Below are positions 1 to 5,146 of a stretch of 8,990 nucleotides of DNA, piece after piece. Source of the stretch: an uncultured Rikenellaceae bacterium (GTDB lineage: Bacteria; Bacteroidota; Bacteroidia; Bacteroidales; Rikenellaceae); the NCBI GenBank assembly GCA_947037995.1, contig CAMQUV010000029.1, forward strand, positions 1 to 8,990, in the 5' to 3' direction. Position 1 is the first letter of the stretch, and the number at the start of each line of letters is the position of its first letter. The position numbers were made by a program, and so were the translations under genes. The notes beneath the pieces were generated by a model. That model ran no database searches. It worked only from the letters and a program-made list of their open reading frames with translations, and was not told the origin of the DNA.

Positions 1-1002
1 TTTAGCCTTGGAGGGATAGTTGAAAGTCAGCTCTGTTTGGAGTTGTTCAATGGTATTTAGTATATCGACCGAGGTTATTTTTTCTTTGTGAACAGTGATT
101 TTGGTTTTGTCATTTCTTGCGTTTGTAAGTAGAGATTCAATGTTTAGAGCAAGGTTTTTTAGACCTGCGAGGCTTGATGAGAGGAGGTGTTTTTTCTGAA
201 CATCAATTTCGGTCATTTCAAACCAACTGAGCATCGTAACTGCGCTATTCAACGGTGATTTTAGGTCGTGGATAGTTCCATTTATAGCAAGTTCACTCTG
301 TTTGATTTGGTTGGTTTTACGTCTGATTGTGGTTAATTGATAGAGTAGCGTGATGAGTGATATTGAGATGAAAAGCATTGATAGTGTTAAAATCCAGATT
401 GATTGTTCGAGGAAATTCGATAGGGGTATATCTATCTGTGTGATAAGGAATTGGTGACCTGCCATGCCTATCTGTTTGGGCGAGGATGTATAGTTGTAAT
501 CTCTTTTTGTGTCGCCTATTGAACTGAGTACGCTATCATTTTTAGCATAAAGTGTAAATGCCGTATGATAATCCAGTTCTAATTGCGCTTTGAAGATTGA
601 GTCTAGGGCAACTATATTTAGTGGTATTCCATCATCAAAAACATCGTCTTGCGAAGAGTGATTTACAAACCTGTCATTGAGCACAATCATTCCATTTTTG
701 CGATGACTTGCATCGTTTGCAAATTTTTGAAGTTCGGGGCTAAATCGTAGGTTTTTTGAGATTTTGGCTATCGCCGAACTGCTAGTTTTATTCAGAAAAA
801 TGATGCTTTGTAATTCTGTTATATTTTCTAGCGAGTTTTGGTTGCGTATGTACAGCTCTTTGTCGATTGACACTGCTAATACGCTATTGATAGTAGATAC
901 TTGTTTCGCAAAATAGTTCTGGTGCTGACTCACAATAAAATTCACTTGTAGGGCAACAACAGCAAATATTGCAAATACAAATATTATGTAGTGGCGTTTC
1001 AT
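1..1002 (-). CDS. Membrane sensor histidine kinase, partial (N-terminal 334 residues; C-terminus off the window)
   Basis: Reading the minus strand from the ATG at 1002-1000 gives 334 codons open to the window edge. A first hydrophobic segment spans about residues 5-25, followed by an extracytoplasmic sensor region of about 175 residues that I do not recognise, and a second membrane segment at about 202-223. Then comes a HisKA dimerisation/phosphoacceptor domain with the H-box HDLKSPLN; His245 is the expected phosphorylation site. The catalytic HATPase domain would lie to the left, outside the window. Two-component kinases of this layout autophosphorylate on His and pass the phosphate to a response regulator; that gene is not visible and may follow off the left edge. 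It is divergent from the peptide cluster, separated by 180 bases, so control of the cluster by this kinase is a reasonable but unproven inference. The family call is firm; the ligand is unknown. Confidence 0.9.
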   Translation of the reverse strand, partial: MKRHYIIFVFAIFAVVALQVNFIVSQHQNYFAKQVSTINSVLAVSIDKELYIRNQNSLENITELQSIIFLNKTSSSAIAKISKNLRFSPELQKFANDASHRKNGMIVLNDRFVNHSSQDDVFDDGIPLNIVALDSIFKAQLELDYHTAFTLYAKNDSVLSSIGDTKRDYNYTSSPKQIGMAGHQFLITQIDIPLSNFLEQSIWILTLSMLFISISLITLLYQLTTIRRKTNQIKQSELAINGTIHDLKSPLNSAVTMLSWFEMTEIDVQKKHLLSSSLAGLKNLALNIESLLTNARNDKTKITVHKEKITSVDILNTIEQLQTELTFNYPSKAK

Positions 1003-1022
1003 AGGCTAAGGCGGTTTTATTA

Positions 1023-1030
1023 CAAATATA
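1023..1030 (-). promoter_or_regulatory. Candidate Bacteroidota -7 promoter element for the kinase
   Basis: The minus strand reads TATATTTG here, an exact match to the Bacteroides -7 consensus TAnnTTTG, 20 bases before the kinase start codon. No convincing -33 TTTG lies 19-21 bases further upstream; the nearest is a weak TTTA at a shorter spacing. The region is very AT-rich, so a chance match is possible. The 1003-1182 divergent gap otherwise shows only small palindromes such as TTGTACAA at 1091-1098. Confidence 0.3.
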
Positions 1031-1182
1031 ATAAAAATAATATATTAAAGTATGATTTTGTTATCTACGGCGTTGCTATTTGTCTTATTATTGTACAAAC
1101 GAAAACATTGTGTGTGCATATAATGATAGTTAATTAAATGTATATAAAGCTATTGTAAAGTTTTAATATAATATCACTTCTA

Positions 1183-2430
1183 ATGAAAACATTACGAATT
1201 TCTCATAAAGACATTGAATATAATCTTATTAATTTAAAACAGATTACTTTTGAAATTACAGATGACTGCAATCTTGTATGTAAATATTGTGGTTATGGAG
1301 ACCTATATTATGGGTATGATAAAAGATAAAAAAACTATATGAAATTTGTACAAGTAAAAAAAACTCTCGACTATTTAGCTGACATATGGCGCTCTAATAA
1401 CACCGATTCTGCAAAACAAAAAACACATATTAGTTTCTATGGGGGCGAACCTTTGATGAATATGAAACTAATTAAGCAGACAATTAAGTACGTTGAACAA
1501 ATTGATATTTCAAGAGAATTTAGATTTTCGATGACGACAAATGCTATGTTATTAGATAAATTCATGGAATATCTTGTGACTAAAGAAGTGGATCTATTAA
1601 TAAGTTTAGATGGTGATGAAAGAGGACATAGCTATAGAGTTAAAAAAGATGGTGCTAATTCGTTTAACCATGTATTTACAAATATTAAATTGCTCCGAAG
1701 TAAATACCCTGATTATTTTAGTAAACATGTAAGTTTTAATTCGGTATTGCATAATCGCAATAGTGTTGAAGGTACATACAAATTTATAGAACATGAATTT
1801 GATAAACAGACGACTATTAGTGAACTAAATAATTCAGGTATTCGCCCCGAAAAAATCAATGAATTTAATATGACGTATCAAAACGCCACTGATAGCATAA
1901 TGTCGTCAGAAAATTACAAACAACTTTCAAAAGAACTATTTCTCACTGAGCCTAATACAAGTGATTTACTTAATTATCTGCATAAGTACAGCGGAAATGT
2001 TTTTAAAAACTATAACAGTTTACTTATTAATAAAACGGTTGTAGAAACGATACCTACTGGTACATGTGTACCATTTTGGAAAAAAATGTTTGTTACAGTT
2101 ACAGGTAAGATATTGCAATGTGAACGTATTAACCATGAATTTGCATTAGGCTCCGTTACCGAAATAGGAGTAGACCTAAATAGTGACAAAATTGCGAGTG
2201 ATTTTAATGGATATTTAGACAAACTACAACAACAATGCGACAAATGTCATCGAAATAATGGATGTATGCAGTGCCTATTCTATATTGATAATATAAGTGG
2301 TGACAATCCAAAATGCCAAGGCTTTATGAATGAAGAGAAATTCAAACAATACTCATCTCACTGCCTAAATCACCTTAAAAATAACCCTAAGTTGTATAAA
2401 CAATTAATGGAAGAGGTTGTAATGAATTAA
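1183..2430 (+). pseudogene. SPASM radical SAM peptide maturase, GG-Bacteroidales type, interrupted by an in-frame TAA
   Basis: Read through one stop, this is a 415-residue-equivalent radical SAM/SPASM enzyme of the type that modifies double-glycine precursor peptides in Bacteroidales. The start ATG at 1183 gives MKTLRISHKD. The CX3CX2C motif for the SAM-binding 4Fe-4S cluster is CNLVCKYC, with Cys29, Cys33 and Cys36. Codon 49 (1327-1329) is TAA, directly after GYDKR. The same frame then continues without a shift into KNYMKFVQ and a normal body: SFYGGEP with the SAM-contacting GGEP at 87-90, and a SPASM region with Cys295, 313, 352, 355, 361, 364, 378 and 394 for auxiliary clusters. A single substitution (GAA or CAA to TAA) would explain the stop. 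As written, no single translated product carries both the SAM cluster site and the catalytic barrel, so the enzyme should be inactive unless the stop is read through or is a sequence error. It sits 15 bases before its pseudo-rSAM partner. Confidence 0.85.
1339..2430 (+). CDS. Open C-terminal piece of the radical SAM maturase (363 residues)
   Basis: This is the longest uninterrupted open frame of the broken maturase. Its ATG is only 9 bases after the stop at 1327-1329, so translational reinitiation is conceivable. The piece keeps the GGEP motif and the SPASM cysteines but lacks CX3CX2C. An automatic annotation that takes it as a whole gene would wrongly describe a second pseudo-rSAM protein. 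The frame upstream of its ATG is clearly homologous protein, so this ATG is not the ancestral start. Confidence 0.6.
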   Translation: MKFVQVKKTLDYLADIWRSNNTDSAKQKTHISFYGGEPLMNMKLIKQTIKYVEQIDISREFRFSMTTNAMLLDKFMEYLVTKEVDLLISLDGDERGHSYRVKKDGANSFNHVFTNIKLLRSKYPDYFSKHVSFNSVLHNRNSVEGTYKFIEHEFDKQTTISELNNSGIRPEKINEFNMTYQNATDSIMSSENYKQLSKELFLTEPNTSDLLNYLHKYSGNVFKNYNSLLINKTVVETIPTGTCVPFWKKMFVTVTGKILQCERINHEFALGSVTEIGVDLNSDKIASDFNGYLDKLQQQCDKCHRNNGCMQCLFYIDNISGDNPKCQGFMNEEKFKQYSSHCLNHLKNNPKLYKQLMEEVVMN

Positions 2431-2445
2431 TAAAGAAATAATGAC

Positions 2446-3675
2446 ATGAAATATAAACTGATACTATATCCAGACACCTTTCTTTGGGTGAAAAACAATA
2501 AAGGATTATTATATAATGCTAAATTCTTTACCATTCTAGATTTTACACTTAACCCAAACATTCGTCACATCTGCGAGCATCTACTCAATTATGATAATCT
2601 TTATTGCATTTTGATTGACAATACAACTATTGATAATCCATGTAAAGAATTTGTACAGCAAATAGTAAAGAATAAATTAGGTGAAATATTTAATGAAAAT
2701 GCTTCTGTCATATCCCTCCCTCCCTTACTCAATATACAATTTGATATCGATAAATTGTTGAAAGATGATAATCGTGATATTGGGGAAAATATATTGAGCT
2801 ATCTCCACACTATTAATATATACTCAGGCGGTCAATGCTCCGATAAACAATATTTTAAACAAATAATATACCCTGTCAATTCATTACATCAAAATAGATT
2901 GCTGCCTGAGCAAATACACACATTCCTTAAAACGAATATGACGCCCTATATTCGTAAAATTAACATTACTGTTTCTGATATAGAAAATTACGATATTGAG
3001 TCTGTATTAGAATTGTTAACTGAGTACAAAAACAGTGTAATTTTTCACATCCTATGTCCAACCATAAATGTGGAATATACCGTGATACTTAAAATAATAG
3101 CTTCTGGATACAAAGTCAATTTAATATGCGAGTTATCACCTAATCAAGAAGAAAATGACAGCTTAATGCAGTGGATTTGCTCTGAGGAGATGAAACATAA
3201 TAATATTAGCAACCATTTTATTATTAAAAACGAGGAAGAATACAAATTTTGGCTGGATTTTATAAATGAGCACAAAATTAAAAATTATCAATTTAGTCTA
3301 ATATATGATGGTAACGATGAGTTTTTTCATGCTAATATATTTCTAACAAAAGCTGATATCGAGGATTGCCAACTATCAAGACGTGAAGTTTTCGCACACA
3401 TGACGGTAAATACACTATTATTCGGGTCTTTATCAATTATGCCTAATGGGGAAATATTCACCAATATAAACTCCAAATCAATTGGAAACGTAGATGATTC
3501 TATCTATGATATCATTATCCGGGAGCTCGAACAGAATCATGGATGGAGAAAAATTAGAAACTCCATAAGATGTGATAATTGTCTTTATCAGTGGCTCTGC
3601 CCTTCACCGTCATATTATGAGCACGCAATGAGTGTAGATACAGTTTGTACTAATATCTTATTTCCCTCAAATTAA
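2446..3675 (+). CDS. Pseudo-radical-SAM/SPASM partner protein of the GG-Bacteroidales RiPP system
   Basis: This is a 409-residue soluble protein with no signal peptide and no CX3CX2C motif, so it should not bind the SAM cluster. The C-terminal third still looks SPASM-like: IMPNGEIFTN about 60 residues from the end, then Cys376, Cys379, Cys385 and Cys401 within CDNCLYQWLCPSPSYYE and the following residues. The CxxCxYxWLCPxPSxYE ending is what I know from pseudo-rSAM proteins found beside the GG-Bacteroidales maturases. Its role is inferred as a non-catalytic partner, perhaps for substrate binding or scaffolding of the maturase. It begins 15 bases after the maturase stop. The alternative ATG at 2441 opens only a two-codon frame, so 2446 is the start. 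The gene is intact, unlike the maturase. Like the maturase it looks richer in A and T than the downstream receptor gene. Confidence 0.85.
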   Translation: MKYKLILYPDTFLWVKNNKGLLYNAKFFTILDFTLNPNIRHICEHLLNYDNLYCILIDNTTIDNPCKEFVQQIVKNKLGEIFNENASVISLPPLLNIQFDIDKLLKDDNRDIGENILSYLHTINIYSGGQCSDKQYFKQIIYPVNSLHQNRLLPEQIHTFLKTNMTPYIRKINITVSDIENYDIESVLELLTEYKNSVIFHILCPTINVEYTVILKIIASGYKVNLICELSPNQEENDSLMQWICSEEMKHNNISNHFIIKNEEEYKFWLDFINEHKIKNYQFSLIYDGNDEFFHANIFLTKADIEDCQLSRREVFAHMTVNTLLFGSLSIMPNGEIFTNINSKSIGNVDDSIYDIIIRELEQNHGWRKIRNSIRCDNCLYQWLCPSPSYYEHAMSVDTVCTNILFPSN

Positions 3676-3820
3676 AATCGCCTACCTTTTACCACTAAAG
3701 TGAAAGTGCCTTACATTATTAATTTCAATAAATATTAGATACGCGTTGAAACGGCAGTTTCGGAATCTGTCGATAGCAAAAATGACCATTTAACATATTT
3801 ACAATATAAAAAAAAGAATT
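3676..3820 (+). promoter_or_regulatory. Leader region of the precursor gene, with a small hairpin
   Basis: The 145 bases between the pseudo-rSAM gene and the precursor are long compared with the 15-25 base gaps elsewhere in the cluster, so a separate promoter or 5' leader for the precursor is likely. I found no good TTTG/TAnnTTTG pair. A short inverted repeat GAAAC-GGCA-GTTTC lies at 3748-3761, extendable by two T-G wobble pairs. It is followed by an AT-rich stretch running to the start codon. The function is inferred from position only. Confidence 0.35.
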
Positions 3821-4018
3821 ATGAAAACTTTAAAATTAAATCAAATCGAAAAAAACATTCTTTCAAAAAATGAAATGAACGAAGTTAAAGGTGGTGGTTG
3901 TGGATGCGCTTGCAGTAATAACAATATGATTGATAACGGTGGCGCAAATGCTGATGGAGGATTGCACAGTCCTGGAGGTAATAATCATGTATTTTGCGAT
4001 ACTGTCTTTGTACATTAA
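3821..4018 (+). CDS. Double-glycine RiPP precursor peptide, GG-Bacteroidales family (65 residues)
   Basis: The leader MKTLKLNQIEKN...NEVKGG (residues 1-25) is typical of natural product precursors paired with radical SAM maturases in Bacteroidales. Cleavage after Gly25 by a C39 peptidase fits well: Val22, Met19 and Leu14 fill the -4, -7 and -12 hydrophobic positions used by double-glycine leaders, while cutting after Gly26 would put Lys at -4. The predicted 40-residue core starts GCGCAC (Cys27, Cys29, Cys31), continues with an Asn/Gly-rich stretch in which Gly-Gly pairs recur every six residues (40-41, 46-47, 52-53), and ends with Cys59 and FVH. The cysteines are plausible sites for radical SAM crosslinks, but the chemistry cannot be read from the sequence. 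The A-rich stretch before the ATG is a usual Bacteroidota start context. The product would be modified in the cytoplasm and then trimmed and exported by the transporter encoded downstream. Confidence 0.9.
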   Translation: MKTLKLNQIEKNILSKNEMNEVKGGGCGCACSNNNMIDNGGANADGGLHSPGGNNHVFCDTVFVH

Positions 4019-4036
4019 TAGGTAAAATCTTTCAAA

Positions 4037-4072
4037 GAGATAGAGTGGTTTTTACATAAACAACTCTATCTT
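4037..4072 (+). terminator. Hairpin after the precursor gene, probable partial terminator or attenuator
   Basis: A 9-bp perfect inverted repeat (AGATAGAGT at 4038-4046, ACTCTATCT at 4063-4071) is extended outward by a G-T pair and inward, past one G-A mismatch, by four more pairs (GTTT/AAAC) around the loop TTACAT. The stem starts 19 bases after the precursor stop. The following bases are T-rich but not a clean U tract, so termination may be leaky. That would give more precursor mRNA than mRNA for the large downstream genes. An RNA-processing or stabilising stem is the alternative. Confidence 0.6.
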
Positions 4073-4143
4073 ACTTATTTTGATACGAGGAATAAAAATG
4101 AAACAGTATTGTTAACGCTAAAAAATAATATAACCACAGAATT

Positions 4144-5121
4144 ATGAAAAAAATAATTTCAATATGCTTGCTTGTTGCGCTAGGAACGGCAGCTTGCTTT
4201 GCACAAAAAAAAGCCCTCTCAAACTCTGAATTCCAGCGCTGGGCAACTAAGTACGAACCATCATTCAGAGCTGTGAAGGCTCAAACTGCTATTGAGAGCT
4301 GCAAACTATTAGTCACCTACAGGTATGATTATGTTGTTGATACACTCAAGGGGCACAAAATTTATTACGACTTTAATCTACTGGAAATAGGTGCCCAAAC
4401 AACAAAATTCTATGGACGCAATGCGGAAATTCGAGATAGCCTGATGGATAACACGGTTAATAGTTCGGGAAATACGCTGAATGGTGCCTCGGATGGTGTG
4501 GCTTACCCAAAATTCCTGGGGGAAAATGAGACTGCAATCTATAATGATATTTACACCTATCCAAAAGCTAATGAACGATTGGTGTCGACGAGATTTATTC
4601 AACTCGACTATCAATATAAAGAACCTATCAATGAGCTGAGCTGGAACGTGTTGCCGCAAACAGAAACTGTACTGGGATACCTATGTAAAAAGGCTGAAAC
4701 CGAATTCAGAGGGCGTAAGTGGTATGCATGGTTCGCAATGGAGTTGCCATATAATTTTGGCCCCTGGAAACTTGGTGGACTGCCAGGACTTATACTCAAA
4801 GCTGAAGATGTTGATGGGCTATTTAAATGGCAAGCAGTCGGCATTGAACAACCCGATAACCGTACAATTTATGCTTATGACCAAAAAGCTCTCAATAACA
4901 AGGGGAACGATTTTATCCCCAAATATAAAGTGAAGCTATGCACTCGCAAGGAGGTCGAAAAACTATGGAAACGCCAATGGTTAGCACCTCTGTCGATGAA
5001 ATTTCTTGATGGACGTGAAGCTTTCGTTTTTGCTAAAGATGCAACGGGGAAATGGACGAAAGTAGCCGTAGATATGACTATGCCTGACTCTTATTACCCA
5101 CGATTGGAGCTAGATATGTAG
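4144..5121 (+). CDS. GLPGLI family secreted/periplasmic protein
   Basis: This is a 325-residue protein with an N-terminal signal peptide: a hydrophobic stretch after KK and a likely signal peptidase I site CFA|QKK at residue 20. Cys18 is preceded by TAA, a poor lipobox, so a lipoprotein is less likely. The family's name-giving motif GLPGLI is present exactly at residues 212-217 within WKLGGLPGLILKAED, preceded by YAWFA, as is usual for these proteins. GLPGLI proteins are Bacteroidota proteins of unknown biochemical role. The gene is 25 bases upstream of the outer-membrane receptor-like gene, and that close pairing together with the surrounding export genes suggests a periplasmic partner in handling the modified peptide or in self-protection; that role is inference. 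The start is supported by the signal peptide directly after the ATG. The 13 bases around it match those around the precursor start. Confidence 0.88.
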   Translation: MKKIISICLLVALGTAACFAQKKALSNSEFQRWATKYEPSFRAVKAQTAIESCKLLVTYRYDYVVDTLKGHKIYYDFNLLEIGAQTTKFYGRNAEIRDSLMDNTVNSSGNTLNGASDGVAYPKFLGENETAIYNDIYTYPKANERLVSTRFIQLDYQYKEPINELSWNVLPQTETVLGYLCKKAETEFRGRKWYAWFAMELPYNFGPWKLGGLPGLILKAEDVDGLFKWQAVGIEQPDNRTIYAYDQKALNNKGNDFIPKYKVKLCTRKEVEKLWKRQWLAPLSMKFLDGREAFVFAKDATGKWTKVAVDMTMPDSYYPRLELDM

Positions 5122-5146
5122 TGTTATTTATACCGAAAAGAACAAT

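Noticed and set aside
1061..1182. Plus-strand promoter for the maturase gene in the divergent gap
   Set aside because: TATAAT occurs at 1119-1124 and several TTG triplets lie nearby, but no pair has the Bacteroidota TTTG/TAnnTTTG sequence and spacing, and the region is too AT-rich for a lone match to mean much.
1606..1794. Minus-strand frame of 62 codons inside the maturase
   Set aside because: It is antisense to strongly coding sequence and has no recognisable domain; the other short minus-strand frames at 2010-2243, 4378-4844, 5414-5764 and 5810-6022 are treated the same way.
3683..3690. TACCTTTT as a -7 element upstream of the precursor
   Set aside because: It is one base off the consensus, and the nearest upstream TTTG (3644-3647) is 35 bases away instead of 19-21.
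4724..4933. Plus-strand 69-codon frame inside the GLPGLI gene
   Set aside because: It is an out-of-frame overlap with a well-supported gene; 5868-6119 and 7989-8210 are rejected on the same ground.
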